Below are positions 35,227 to 44,729 of a DNA stretch of 64,000 bases, piece after piece. How positions within the stretch are numbered: the stretch's first letter is position 1; every line of letters begins with the position of its first letter. Source of the DNA: an uncultured Porphyromonadaceae bacterium (GTDB lineage Bacteria > Bacteroidota > Bacteroidia > Bacteroidales > Muribaculaceae). The notes under the pieces are model-generated. The model made no database searches and was not told the origin of the DNA. It worked only from the letters and a program-made list of their open reading frames with translations. A program made the translations under genes and the position numbers. The stretch lies in contig CAMWMR010000009.1 in the NCBI GenBank assembly GCA_947175425.1, positions 16,381 to 80,380 on the forward strand, written 5' to 3'.

Positions 35227-36567
35227 ATGAAATTTCACGCGTTTCTGGCAGCCGTAGCGCTGCTTCTGATACCCTTGCAGTCGTTTGCCGAGGGATTTCT
35301 GGGCATTGATGGAGAGGAAGCAACCTCCATCGGCATTTACATCAAGGACCTCGCAACCGGAGAAGTCATTGTAGATCACAATTCACAAATGGCTCTCACT
35401 CCGGCATCGGTTATGAAAGCTGTAACCACCGCTTCGGCTCTATCCATCAACGGAGCCGACGGACGCTTCTCAACATCGGTTGTTCTGAAAGGCAGCAAAG
35501 ACAAAAATGTTTTTAATGGTGATATTGTTATAGACGCAAGCGCCGACCCGACTCTCGAAAGCGAGAACTTTAAAGCAAACCGCGGATTTTGCGATTCAAT
35601 CGCCGCACGACTGAAAAAACTCGGCATTGACAAAATTACGGGTACTGTTATCGTAAAGGAATCTCTGAAAAATCCCGGCCCCATACTGCAATGGGAACTG
35701 GAGGACATTGCCTGGCCATATGGAGCAGCCCTGTTCGGGTTCAACTATCGCGACAACACCACTACCGTTACTCCGGCTCTCGGCAAAACCGACCCGGAAG
35801 TTCCCGGAATGGAAATATGCCTTGAAAAAGCAAGCGGAAACGACCTCGTCCGCGGAGTTTACAGCGACCGGCTCATGGTGTTTACCCGCGACCCTAACGA
35901 CAAACGCTGGACAATAAACGCTTCTGTTCCCGACCCTGCCGCCATGTTTGCCGCCGAACTCCGCAAAGTTTGCGCACAGCGAGGCATAAGCATAGCCAAC
36001 GAATCCAAAGCTTCGGCAAACGCTGAAACAACAACGCTCTACACTCACCGCTCCCCTCGTTACGGCGACATTATGCGCAGCCTCATGGTGCGCTCCGACA
36101 ATCTTTTTGCCGAAGGAATGCTTCGCACCCTCGCGCCCGAAGGTACACGAAAAGCCGCTATTAACCGCGAAAAAGAGTTGTGGGCTTCGCGAGGCATAAA
36201 CACCCGATACACAATAATTAACGACGGCAGCGGTCTTACCCGCGCGAACCGTCTCTCGGCTCATTTCCTCGGCGACGTCCTCGAATGGATGGCAAAATCC
36301 GAAATGTGCTCCACATATACAGCCTTTTTCCCTCGAGCCGGCAAAGACGGCACATTACGCGGATTCCTTGCAAAATCGCCGCTCAAAGGACAAATCGCAC
36401 TCAAAACCGGCAGCGTAAGCTCCGTGCAGTGCTATGCCGGATACAAACTGGACAGCGCAGGACATCCAACTCACGTTGTGGTTATGATGATTAACGGATT
36501 CTTCTGCCCGCGCCGCGATGTCCGAGAAGCATGCGAGAACCTGCTATCCCGCACCTTTACAAAATAA
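35227..36567 (+). CDS. dacB: D-alanyl-D-alanine carboxypeptidase/endopeptidase (PBP4, DacB)
   Basis: This 446-residue S13 peptidase trims or cuts peptidoglycan cross-links in the periplasm. A signal peptide (to about 21, LQSFA) is followed by the SxxK motif in TPASVMK (Ser61, Lys64), the SxN motif in VRSDNLF and KTG in LKTGSVS. The insertion between SxxK and SxN characteristic of PBP4 is present. The upstream frame to 35176 is not needed. Its end overlaps nothing; the small acidic protein gene begins 13 nt after the stop. Confidence 0.92.
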   Translation: MKFHAFLAAVALLLIPLQSFAEGFLGIDGEEATSIGIYIKDLATGEVIVDHNSQMALTPASVMKAVTTASALSINGADGRFSTSVVLKGSKDKNVFNGDIVIDASADPTLESENFKANRGFCDSIAARLKKLGIDKITGTVIVKESLKNPGPILQWELEDIAWPYGAALFGFNYRDNTTTVTPALGKTDPEVPGMEICLEKASGNDLVRGVYSDRLMVFTRDPNDKRWTINASVPDPAAMFAAELRKVCAQRGISIANESKASANAETTTLYTHRSPRYGDIMRSLMVRSDNLFAEGMLRTLAPEGTRKAAINREKELWASRGINTRYTIINDGSGLTRANRLSAHFLGDVLEWMAKSEMCSTYTAFFPRAGKDGTLRGFLAKSPLKGQIALKTGSVSSVQCYAGYKLDSAGHPTHVVVMMINGFFCPRRDVREACENLLSRTFTK

Positions 36568-36580
36568 TGCAAACTATCCT

Positions 36581-37099
36581 ATGACAGAAATTGATCATCT
36601 CATTAAGCTTAACATAGAAATGGAGGGAATCCTCCGAATCCTCGCCGACCGAAACGACGATGATGCACGGACGCTGTTAGCAGAGAAATTCGAGCAGTAC
36701 AACAACGCGATGCACGAATTTATCAAAACTCCCGACACAGCTTGCACTGAGCAACTCTCGGTTGATATTCATCCCAATGAAGAAACTCCGGTCGAAGAGT
36801 CTCCCGAACCCGCTCCCGAGGAACCCGTTGTTGAAGTAACGGAAGCTGCCGTGGTGACAGAAGCTCCGCGCACACCCAACAATGTTCTAAAGGCGTTCAC
36901 CCTGAACGACCGATTCCGTTTCCGCCGCGAACTGTTCGGAGGCAACGATGCCGACTTTACCGATACTCTTACCCTCCTTTCCGACATGGACACCTACGAA
37001 GAAGCTGCCGACTACCTGTGCAACGACATGATGTGGGATCCTGAGAATCCTGAAGTAAGCGCGTTTTTAGAAATCCTCTCCAATAACATGCCACGATAA
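36581..37099 (+). CDS. Acidic conserved hypothetical protein
   Basis: From ATG 36581 the 172 residues form an N-terminal helical region (about 1-50, LIKLNIEMEGILRILADRND), a Pro/Glu/Val-rich linker (about 65-100, repeated PEPAPEEP-type text) and a compact C-terminal helical domain (about 105-170, RFRFRRELFGGND, YEEAADYLCNDMMWD). No signal peptide. Similar three-part proteins lie before rsmI in Bacteroidales as I recall. Its stop overlaps the rsmI start by 1 nt (TAATG). Function unknown. Confidence 0.75.
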   Translation: MTEIDHLIKLNIEMEGILRILADRNDDDARTLLAEKFEQYNNAMHEFIKTPDTACTEQLSVDIHPNEETPVEESPEPAPEEPVVEVTEAAVVTEAPRTPNNVLKAFTLNDRFRFRRELFGGNDADFTDTLTLLSDMDTYEEAADYLCNDMMWDPENPEVSAFLEILSNNMPR

Positions 37100-37830
37100 T
37101 GGCCGGAAAACTTTTCATTGTCCCCACCCCTGTAGGCAATCTTGGCGACATGTCTCCCCGTGCCGTGGATGTACTGCGCTCCGTTTCGTTAATTCTTGCC
37201 GAAGATACGCGCACAACCGGAATTCTCCTGCGTCACTTCGATATTTCCACTCCCACTCTAAGCCACCATAAGTACAACGAACACCGACCGCTCGACCCTA
37301 TTCTCGACCGAATCACGGCAGGAGAAAACATAGCACTTGTTTCCGATGCCGGCACACCCGGCATTTCCGACCCCGGCTTCATGCTCTCGCGCGAGTGTCG
37401 CCGACGTGGCATTGAAGTGGAAACCCTTCCCGGCCCCACTGCTTTTGTGCCGGCGCTGGTCAACTCGGGACTTCCCTGCGACCGATTTTTCTTCGAGGGC
37501 TTTCTTCCGCAGAAAAAAGGCCGCGCCACACGGCTTGAATTTCTTGCAGAACTTCCATGCACATTCGTAATATACGAATCGCCTCTGCGACTTGCCCGTA
37601 CATTGGAAAATCTTGCCGAAGTATGCGGAGAAACACGCGAAGCTGCCGTTTGCCGGGAAATATCCAAAGTTTACGACACGACACACCGCGATACGTTAAA
37701 AAATCTTATCGACCATTTTTCTGCAAACCAAGCCCGCGGCGAAATTGTTATCGTAGTATCGGGAAAAGAAAAACCTGACAAAGAGCGCCGCCACAAAAAC
37801 AAATACAAGGACGTGGAAAACGGCGAATGA
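37099..37830 (+). CDS. rsmI: 16S rRNA (cytidine1402-2'-O)-methyltransferase
   Basis: RsmI methylates C1402 in the decoding centre of 16S rRNA. The 243-residue tetrapyrrole-methylase-like protein has LFIVPTPVGNLGDMSPRAV, AEDTRTTGILL, the SAM region LVSDAGTPGISDPGF and ETLPGPTAFVPAL, and FFEGFLPQKKGRA. It shares TAATG with the upstream gene, so translation is coupled. Confidence 0.95.
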   Translation: MAGKLFIVPTPVGNLGDMSPRAVDVLRSVSLILAEDTRTTGILLRHFDISTPTLSHHKYNEHRPLDPILDRITAGENIALVSDAGTPGISDPGFMLSRECRRRGIEVETLPGPTAFVPALVNSGLPCDRFFFEGFLPQKKGRATRLEFLAELPCTFVIYESPLRLARTLENLAEVCGETREAAVCREISKVYDTTHRDTLKNLIDHFSANQARGEIVIVVSGKEKPDKERRHKNKYKDVENGE

Positions 37831-37872
37831 CTTTACTCCACCCTAAACGTACAATTGCAAAACTAACTGATT

Positions 37873-38739
37873 ATGAAAAAACTTATTGCATTATGCATGG
37901 CCGGCGCACTCATTTTCACCGGATGTAACAGCAAACAGAAAGAAGAACAGTTGCGCCAGGCGCAGGCGCTTGCCGATGCTTCACGCGAACAACTTGTAGG
38001 AGCTGTCGCCGACCGCGATTCTCTCCTTGAACTTGTTACCGAAATCAACAACGGCATGGAGCAGATTAAACAGCTCGAAAACATTCTCACCGTCAACAAC
38101 GGCGGAGAAACCGCTTCGGGACGCGACCAAATACGCAACAACATCACCGCCATACAGCAGACACTCCAGCAGCGTCGCGAACGTTTGGAAGAACTCGAAA
38201 AGAAACTCAGCAACTCGGGAACTTCAAACAGCAAACTGCAGCAGACCATAACCTCGCTTCGCGCTCAAATCGATTCCCAGACTAAAGAAATGGAATCGCT
38301 GCGTGCAAGCCTTGACGAAGCCAAAACCCGCATCGGCGAACTTGACGCTACTGTCGATACCCTCAGCACTACTCTCAACACTGTAACTGCCGAACGCGAC
38401 TCCACCGACAAAGCTAACGAACAGCTCACCAACGAACTCAACACCTGCTACTACGCTATCGGCACCAAAGACGAACTGAAAGAGAAGAAAATCCTTGAGG
38501 GCGGCTTCCTCCGTCGCACCAAACTCATGGAAAGCGATTTCGACCGTTCTTTCTTCACCGTCGGCGACAAACGCACTCTCACAACAATCGACCTCAACTC
38601 CAACAAAGCCGAAATACTCACCAAACAGCCTGCCGGTTCATATATTATAAGTGACACCAACGGCCACAAAGTGCTGCACATCACCAATCCCGCAGCATTC
38701 TGGAGCATTTCGCCCTACCTCGTAATTAAAATCGGCTAA
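37873..38739 (+). CDS. Coiled-coil lipoprotein (Cbp1-like)
   Basis: The 288-residue protein has a lipoprotein signal (IFTGC, Cys18), a long coiled coil (about 22-190, heptads rich in E, Q, L and R) and a small beta-rich C-terminal domain (about 200-288, FFTVGDKRTLTTIDL, then KVLHITNPAAFWSISPYLVIKIG). This plan resembles Bacteroides Cbp1-type surface proteins, one of which has been reported to bind collagen; that role is not shown here. Highly biased codons suggest strong expression. It has its own terminator. Confidence 0.75.
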   Translation: MKKLIALCMAGALIFTGCNSKQKEEQLRQAQALADASREQLVGAVADRDSLLELVTEINNGMEQIKQLENILTVNNGGETASGRDQIRNNITAIQQTLQQRRERLEELEKKLSNSGTSNSKLQQTITSLRAQIDSQTKEMESLRASLDEAKTRIGELDATVDTLSTTLNTVTAERDSTDKANEQLTNELNTCYYAIGTKDELKEKKILEGGFLRRTKLMESDFDRSFFTVGDKRTLTTIDLNSNKAEILTKQPAGSYIISDTNGHKVLHITNPAAFWSISPYLVIKIG

Positions 38740-38755
38740 ATAACTCCAAACTATA

Positions 38756-38793
38756 AAAGCCGGAAGCGGACAACCGTTTCCGGCTTTATTTTT
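38756..38793 (+). terminator. Terminator after coiled-coil lipoprotein
   Basis: AAAGCCGGAAGCGG pairs with CCGTTTCCGGCTTT (one G-U) around a 4-nt loop, followed by ATTTTT. Confidence 0.9.
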
Positions 38794-38891
38794 GCGCCAA
38801 AATGCCTGTATTTTGCACTTTTTGGCTGCAGAGGAGCCTAAAATTCGTAAATAATACGTAATTTTGCCGATTATTATCGCACGAATATAAA

Positions 38892-39902
38892 ATGAAGATT
38901 GCAATTGTTGGCGCCTCGGGCGCTGTAGGACAGGAGTTCCTGCATGTTTTGGCAAGCAGCGATTTTGCCATTGACGAGCTGCACCTTTTCGGTTCGGAGC
39001 GCAGCGCCGGACGCACTTATGAATTCCGTGGCTCCGAGACGGAGCCTGTTAAAGTGCTTGGTGCCGACAAGCATGCTTTCGACGGACTCGATTTTGTTTT
39101 TGTATCGGCCGGCGGTGATGTATCTAAAGAATACGCCGAACTGATGACATCGGGAGGTGCCATAATGATTGACAACTCCAGCGCTTTCCGCATGTGCGAC
39201 GACGTGCCTCTGGTTGTCCCCGAAGTAAACGGCGCGGATGCTCTCAATGCCCCCCGCAGAATCATTGCCAATCCCAACTGTACAACTATACAAATGGTGG
39301 TGGCTCTCGCTCCCATTCATGCCATTTCGCCCATACGCCGCGTGCATGTGGCAACATATCAGGCTGCCAGCGGTGCCGGAGCAACGGGAATGGAGGAGCT
39401 GGAAACTCAAACCCGCGAACTTGCCAACGGCATGAAGCCCACCGTCAAGAAATTCGTGAACCAGCTGGCATTCAATCTCATTCCTCACATTGACGTGTTC
39501 ACCGACAACGGATACACACGCGAGGAAATGAAAATGCACCTCGAAACCAAAAAAATTATGCATGCTCCCGGGCTGGAAGTGAGCGCCACCTGCGTCCGCG
39601 TTCCGGTAATGCGTGCCCACAGCGAGGCAATTTGGGTGGAAACAACAGCACCCGTCAGTGTTGAAGCAGCCCGCGAGGCTTTTGCAGCAGCTCCCGGAAT
39701 TGTACTTGTTGACCGTTGCGAAGCCAACGGCTATCCCATGCCGCTCGAACTTGCAGGAACCGACCCCGTATACGTAGGACGTGTGCGTGCCGACCTTGCC
39801 AATCCCAATGGATTGAGTTTCTGGAGCGTATCGGACCAAATTCGAAAAGGAGCAGCCTTGAATGCAGTTCAGATAGCAAAATATATTGTGGAAAACTCAT
39901 AA
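38892..39902 (+). CDS. asd: Aspartate-semialdehyde dehydrogenase
   Basis: Asd makes aspartate semialdehyde for lysine, threonine, methionine and diaminopimelate synthesis. The 336-residue product has the NADP site [17 protein letters not shown], the nucleophile Cys in [24 protein letters not shown], and HSEAIWVET near the end. A -7 box TAATTTTG lies at 38859-38866, about 25 nt before the ATG, without a clear -33 partner. The antiporter gene follows 15 nt later. Confidence 0.95.
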   Translation: MKIAIVGASGAVGQEFLHVLASSDFAIDELHLFGSERSAGRTYEFRGSETEPVKVLGADKHAFDGLDFVFVSAGGDVSKEYAELMTSGGAIMIDNSSAFRMCDDVPLVVPEVNGADALNAPRRIIANPNCTTIQMVVALAPIHAISPIRRVHVATYQAASGAGATGMEELETQTRELANGMKPTVKKFVNQLAFNLIPHIDVFTDNGYTREEMKMHLETKKIMHAPGLEVSATCVRVPVMRAHSEAIWVETTAPVSVEAAREAFAAAPGIVLVDRCEANGYPMPLELAGTDPVYVGRVRADLANPNGLSFWSVSDQIRKGAALNAVQIAKYIVENS

Positions 39903-39917
39903 ACGACAGCAAAAAGA

Positions 39918-42059
39918 ATGATTGCGCTAAGCCAGGCTTTGGTTACGCAACCGGTGCAGATATTTTTTATTGTACTGGTAATTATTCTTTTTGCGCCGCT
40001 GCTTTTAAACAAGCTCAAAGTTCCGCACATTATAGGCATGATTGGAGCGGGAGTCATAATCGGCCCCTACGGCTTCAACGTGCTCGACAACGACTCGTCT
40101 TTTGCCATTTTCGGGCAGGTAGGACTGCTCTACCTCATGTTCCTCGCCGGACTTGAGATAGACATGTACCATTTGCGTCTCAATCTGCGGCGCGGGCTTG
40201 TATTTGGCTTGCTTACGCTTTTTTTACCACTCGTAATAGGCGTTCTTACAAGCATATACCTTTTAGGGCTCGGCATTGACACGTCCTTCCTGCTGGGCGC
40301 CATGTACGCCTCGCACACATTGCTGTCCTATCCTGTTGCCGCACGTTTCGGAATCACCAAAGCACCTGCGGTACTCATAGCAATCGTCGGCACAATCGTT
40401 GCCGTTATCGGAGCTCTTCTTGTCCTTGCGGCCACAGTCAATATCCGTCAGGAAGGCTTCTTTAATATATCGGCAATTGCAATGCTGGCTCTGCGATTGT
40501 TTTTGTGGGTGGCCGCGCTGCTATACTGTATACCACGGCTTGCACGCTACTTTTTCAAGAAGTACTCCGACAAGGTTATGCAGTACGTTTTTGTACTTGT
40601 ACTTGTGTTTTTTGCGGCATGTTCGGCACAGCTTATAGGACTTGAACCTGTGCTCGGAGCCTTCTTCGCCGGCCTGCTGCTCAACCGCTATATCCCCGCA
40701 TCCTCCCCGCTGATGAACTCCATAGAATTTGTGGGCAATGCTCTATTCATTCCCTACTTTCTCATAAGCGTGGGCATGATGATTAATGTGAGAGTTTTCG
40801 GCGATCGCGCTACTTTGGGAGTAGCCGGAATTATGCTTGCAGTGGCATTGTTCAGCAAATGGCTGCCCGCATTCATTACTCAAAAGATATACAAGTTCCG
40901 GAGCGACAGTCGCAATGTTATTTTCGGACTTACGGCAGCGCATACTGCCGTGGCGCTTGCTGTTGTAACAGTAGGCTACCGGCTTGAAATGTTCGATGAA
41001 CGCATCCTCAACAGCACCATAGCCGTTATTCTTGTAACGTGCGCACTGGCTCCGTTATTTACATCGCAGGCTGCCGCAAAACTGAAAGTACGCATGCTCG
41101 AGAACGAGCAGGAAGGCACGGGAGGAAAGCGTACACGCAAAAACAACACTTTGATAGGTGTTGCCAGCGCGGCCACATCGCCCGAGCTTGTGGAACTTGC
41201 CATGCTCATGCGAAATACTCGCGGCGAGCACCGTTTCTACGGTCTGCACGTGCGAAACGACAACAGCAGGTCGGCCAAGGCCGCATCGGCATCGGCGCTT
41301 GATGCCGCACGCACCGTAGCTGCCGCCGCCGACATACATCTTGAAACTCTCGAGCGTTACGACCTGAACACCGTTACAGGAGTATTGAATACCATTGAAG
41401 AACGCGAAATTACCGAAGTTCTGCTTGGCATGCACCGCCGCATTACCGTAATCGACTCTTTCTTCGGCAACAAGGTCGAGCAACTATTACGCTCCACCAA
41501 CCGCATGCTCATAATCTCGCGTTGCTTTATTCCTGCGGGAACAATTACACGAGTGCTGGTGTGGGTTCCTGCCGACGCACAGTATGAAACAGGATTCAAC
41601 CGCTGGGTACGTGCCGTTTCACGACTTACGCGACAAGTAGGATGCCGCATAATTTTTTACTGTCCCGGCGAAGTGCAACCCTATATACGCGGTGTTATAT
41701 ACTCCGAAAACTACGGCATACGCTGCGAGTTTAAAACCACCGACGGCTGGGACGACTTTATACTCATGTCCAAGGATATTCTGGACGATGACCTGTTTGT
41801 AATCATCGGAGCCCGCGCACAATCGGTTTCCTATCGTTCGGAAATGTCGGAACTCCCCGGATTTTTACAGCGCTATTTCTCAGGCCACAACCTGATGATG
41901 ATATATCCCGAACAATTCGGTGAGGCTCCGGTACTGACTTCGTTTACCGACCCCCTCGGCGGTGACCTTTCTTCGGGAGCGTCTCCGTTGCTGTCGTCGC
42001 TTTCTTCGCGCTTCCGCAATTTCCGCCGCACTGTGCACCGCAATATTTTCCATTCATGA
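39918..42059 (+). CDS. CPA2-type sodium(potassium):proton antiporter with C-terminal UspA-like domain
   Basis: The 713-residue protein has about 12 membrane spans (residues 10-390) of the Na_H_Exchanger fold, including HIIGMIGAGVIIGPYG, FLAGLEIDM with the typical acidic pair, and LEPVLGAFFAGLLLNR. The C-terminal 300 residues are soluble and repeat-like (GVASAATSPELVELAMLM, ARTVAAAADIHLE, EVLLGMHRR), similar to paired universal stress domains that bind nucleotide. It would exchange cations for protons in pH or osmotic control. It overlaps the SpoU methyltransferase by 4 nt. Confidence 0.85.
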   Translation: MIALSQALVTQPVQIFFIVLVIILFAPLLLNKLKVPHIIGMIGAGVIIGPYGFNVLDNDSSFAIFGQVGLLYLMFLAGLEIDMYHLRLNLRRGLVFGLLTLFLPLVIGVLTSIYLLGLGIDTSFLLGAMYASHTLLSYPVAARFGITKAPAVLIAIVGTIVAVIGALLVLAATVNIRQEGFFNISAIAMLALRLFLWVAALLYCIPRLARYFFKKYSDKVMQYVFVLVLVFFAACSAQLIGLEPVLGAFFAGLLLNRYIPASSPLMNSIEFVGNALFIPYFLISVGMMINVRVFGDRATLGVAGIMLAVALFSKWLPAFITQKIYKFRSDSRNVIFGLTAAHTAVALAVVTVGYRLEMFDERILNSTIAVILVTCALAPLFTSQAAAKLKVRMLENEQEGTGGKRTRKNNTLIGVASAATSPELVELAMLMRNTRGEHRFYGLHVRNDNSRSAKAASASALDAARTVAAAADIHLETLERYDLNTVTGVLNTIEEREITEVLLGMHRRITVIDSFFGNKVEQLLRSTNRMLIISRCFIPAGTITRVLVWVPADAQYETGFNRWVRAVSRLTRQVGCRIIFYCPGEVQPYIRGVIYSENYGIRCEFKTTDGWDDFILMSKDILDDDLFVIIGARAQSVSYRSEMSELPGFLQRYFSGHNLMMIYPEQFGEAPVLTSFTDPLGGDLSSGASPLLSSLSSRFRNFRRTVHRNIFHS

Positions 42060-42880
42060 AAGTTATTGAAATAAGCTCCCTCGACCATCCGGGCATTGAA
42101 GTTTTCGCATCGCTCACCGACGGGCAACTGCGCAACCGCCTCGACCCCGGCAACGGTATTTTCATTGCCGAAAGTCCCAAAGTAATACGTATAGCACTTG
42201 CCTCGGGCTATACTCCCGTATCGTTATTGTGCGAACGCAAGCACATCGAGGGCGACGCCGCCGACATAATAGCCTCAAACCCCGATATGCCGGTATACAC
42301 GGGAAGTCGCGAATTGCTTACCGAACTCACCGGTTACAAACTCACCCGCGGCGTTCTTTGCGCAATGCGCCGCAAGCCTTTGCCGACGGTAAAAGATATA
42401 TGCTCCGGAGCCAAACGCATTGCCGTGATGGACGGAGTTTCCGACAGCACCAACATAGGCGCCATTTTCCGATCGGCAGCTGCCCTCGGGGTGGACGGCA
42501 TTGTTTTGAGCACCACAAGCTGCGACCCGCTCAACCGCCGCGCCGTACGAGTATCGATGGGAACGGTATTTATGATTCCGTGGACAATAGTAGAACCTGC
42601 GAACCTTTACGGCAACCTGCGCAAAGAAGGTTTCAAGATAGTTGCACTGGCACTCACCGACCGCTCGGTAGGAATAGATGACCCGGTGATGCTTGCCGAG
42701 CCGCGTCTTGCAATGGTTCTCGGTACCGAGGGCGACGGCCTTGCCCGGGAAGCAATAGAAGATGCGGACTATGTAGCCCGCATCCCCATGAGCCGTGGTG
42801 TCGACTCTCTTAACGTTGCGGCAGCTTCCGCCGTCGCTTTTTATGTTTTAAATTTTAAACCGCACACCGAGCTGGAATAA
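42056..42880 (+). CDS. TrmH/SpoU-family RNA 2'-O-methyltransferase
   Basis: The 274-residue product has an N-terminal substrate domain and the SPOUT motifs: DSTNIGAIFRSAAALG, LGTEGDGL and DSLNVAAASAVAFY. The target RNA (tRNA or rRNA) is not clear; it differs from the RlmB-like protein at 352-1107 in length and N-domain. The ATG overlaps the antiporter stop by 4 nt, and its last 33 nt overlap the convergent barrel gene. Confidence 0.88.
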   Translation: MKVIEISSLDHPGIEVFASLTDGQLRNRLDPGNGIFIAESPKVIRIALASGYTPVSLLCERKHIEGDAADIIASNPDMPVYTGSRELLTELTGYKLTRGVLCAMRRKPLPTVKDICSGAKRIAVMDGVSDSTNIGAIFRSAAALGVDGIVLSTTSCDPLNRRAVRVSMGTVFMIPWTIVEPANLYGNLRKEGFKIVALALTDRSVGIDDPVMLAEPRLAMVLGTEGDGLAREAIEDADYVARIPMSRGVDSLNVAAASAVAFYVLNFKPHTELE

Positions 42881-43375
42881 GCCCTGAGCACCGAAGCCGG
42901 CCTCGGCAAACATTCCTACACTGCGGGAAAGATCGACCTGAGCCCCGATGGGAACTATCTGAAAAGCGCAGTAGGCTTTTGTATAATTATCGCCTGCATA
43001 TGGCTGCATGTAGGAAAATTCCACACCAAGTCCAAGTTTTGCATACAGTGTTACAATGCTGTTGGAATAATAGTGGTAACGACCGTTAAGCATCACGGCA
43101 TGATATGCGATGTTGCTGTGGCCTTCGCCTCCTTTTGTTGTTGTGCTTGAAAAGGTATAGGACGGACCCACCCAAATTTTTGGAGCCACCCGGAAGTTAG
43201 CTCCCAGATTAAGAGCACCCCAGGCAGTGTTTACGTTATGCCAGCCGTCGTGCATGTTTGTTGCATCCATTTGAGTATATGCGCCATAGGAGGCCGTAAT
43301 TTCTGCATTCTGAGCGTTGGCCGCAAAAACGGAGGCAATACCTACAACGGCGGCCATAAACAGTTTTTTCATCAT
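42848..43375 (-). CDS. Small outer-membrane beta-barrel protein
   Basis: The 175-residue protein has a signal peptide (MMKKLFMAAVVGIASVFAANAQ) and strands of alternating hydrophobic residues (INLGANFRVAPKIWVGPSY-like, YAKLGLGVEFSYM, AQVDLSRSVGMFAEAGFGAQG), ending LGVRFKI with a basic/hydrophobic last strand. This suits a porin-like or OmpA-type barrel. It is convergent with the SpoU gene, overlapping it by 33 nt in the last codons. Function unknown. Confidence 0.75.
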   Translation of the reverse strand: MMKKLFMAAVVGIASVFAANAQNAEITASYGAYTQMDATNMHDGWHNVNTAWGALNLGANFRVAPKIWVGPSYTFSSTTTKGGEGHSNIAYHAVMLNGRYHYYSNSIVTLYAKLGLGVEFSYMQPYAGDNYTKAYCAFQIVPIGAQVDLSRSVGMFAEAGFGAQGLFQLGVRFKI

Positions 43376-43448
43376 AATACAAATAGTGTGACGTTAGATG
43401 ATGATGAAACACTCCACAGAGCGACAAAGTTCACTCTCGTTGCCGAAT

Positions 43449-44477
43449 TTACATAAGACTGTCGGCAGTAGAAAGCAGCAAAGGCAACAATTCCAACGAA
43501 TTGGTGAATTTTTCGGGAATGGCGTCATACCCAAGAGCTGCGCCAAGGATATTGCCGCATATCGCCGCGGTAGAATCGCTGTCGCCATCATGATTGGAAG
43601 CGGCACATATTGCATCCTCAATACTGTTGAAATGCCTCAACGCACAATAAAAAGCAATTGCAACGGCTTCTTCGGCAACCCACCCTTCGCCCAATCGGGC
43701 AATATTATCCGCATCGGGCAAGTTGTTTTCGGACAACTCGACGGCTTTATTCATCAAGTCGGAATTAATCTGCAAATACCTGAAATCGGCGGCAAAAAGC
43801 AACGCTATGGCCTCCAGCCCTTCCGCAATATAGCGTTTCATATTAAGAGCCGACGGCGCCTCGTCCTTAACAAGATTGTAGATAACATATGCAAGCAGAC
43901 CCGCCGGGATATATCCCAATGGATGCAAATGTGTCAGCTCCGAGGCTTCGGCGGCAAGCTTTGCCACGCGTTCAGCCGACCAATCGGGTCTTACGGCACC
44001 GAAAAGAGCTATGGGTGCTATTCTCATCACCCCTCCGCATCCCTTGCTGTTGTTTTGGGGATCGCGGCCGTTTATTATGGATAACAAGGCCGTTAGGCAA
44101 GTATGTCCCGGCGCTCTCTGTTCATTCAGTTCGGGCACTTGCGCCAAAGCCGAATTTTTGCTTTTTGTTCCCCGCTGAGTGGCGTACCAGTTTATATATG
44201 CCTTGCATATCTCGGCACAAAAGTTACGGTTGTGCTTTTCGGCTTCCACCAGCCCCTCGGCAGTAAACAGCGTCATCTGCGTATCATCCGAAAATAACGC
44301 GGCATGCTGTCCGTGCGCTCCGGTATGCAGCACATATTCCCTAATGCCCTCCGGCCCGAAAGCACGCCTGATAGCATCGAGTTTCATAAACTCAACCTCA
44401 TACCCCAAAGCATCCCCTGCCGCGCCGGCAACAATAGAGCCGCGCAGACGATTCAAAAGCTCGTTTCTGTCCTGCAT
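43449..44477 (-). CDS. ADP-ribosylglycohydrolase (DraG family)
   Basis: The 342-residue helical enzyme carries the dinuclear magnesium-binding motifs of this family: SDDTQMTLF (about 63-71) and NHDGDSDSTAA near 293-303, plus RGSIVAGAAGDALG at the start and GCGGVMRIAPIAL in the middle. It would remove ADP-ribose from proteins or nucleic acids, or hydrolyse related ADP-ribose compounds. No partner ADP-ribosyltransferase is beside it. Its promoter is divergent from that of sdhC. Confidence 0.9.
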   Translation of the reverse strand: MQDRNELLNRLRGSIVAGAAGDALGYEVEFMKLDAIRRAFGPEGIREYVLHTGAHGQHAALFSDDTQMTLFTAEGLVEAEKHNRNFCAEICKAYINWYATQRGTKSKNSALAQVPELNEQRAPGHTCLTALLSIINGRDPQNNSKGCGGVMRIAPIALFGAVRPDWSAERVAKLAAEASELTHLHPLGYIPAGLLAYVIYNLVKDEAPSALNMKRYIAEGLEAIALLFAADFRYLQINSDLMNKAVELSENNLPDADNIARLGEGWVAEEAVAIAFYCALRHFNSIEDAICAASNHDGDSDSTAAICGNILGAALGYDAIPEKFTNSLELLPLLLSTADSLM

Positions 44478-44563
44478 AATAATTCAAATTACATTTTATT
44501 ACAATACGGCCTCAATACAATTTTTTCGGATAATTGCATGCCGTCCCATTCTATATTAACACA

Positions 44564-44598
44564 CAAAAATACAATAATTGGAGAAATATTTCGTCAAT
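44564..44598 (-). promoter_or_regulatory. Promoter of ADP-ribosylglycohydrolase gene
   Basis: On the minus strand ATTG (44598-44595), 23 nt, TATTTTTG (44571-44564). Its -33 element abuts that of the divergent sdhC promoter, forming CAATTATTG at 44595-44603. Confidence 0.5.
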
Positions 44599-44599
44599 T

Positions 44600-44632
44600 A
44601 TTGGCAAAAGTGTGGAAAATGCCCTAAATTTG
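44600..44632 (+). promoter_or_regulatory. Promoter of sdhCAB
   Basis: ATTG (44600-44603), 21 nt, TAAATTTG (44625-44632). Transcription would start near 44639, giving a leader of about 90 nt before the sdhC ATG at 44730. Confidence 0.65.
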
Positions 44633-44729
44633 CACTTTAAAATGAGGAGTTCACCCGTTGAGGTCCTTGTTCTGTAACGTTGGAACAACAAACAATTCAA
44701 TAAATCAATCAAACAAAATCATTCATCCT

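Noticed and set aside
44658..44729. Longer sdhC start at 44658
   Set aside because: Added Asn/Ser-rich residues are unlike the family; MWLTSSSIGRKF at 44730 is the usual start.
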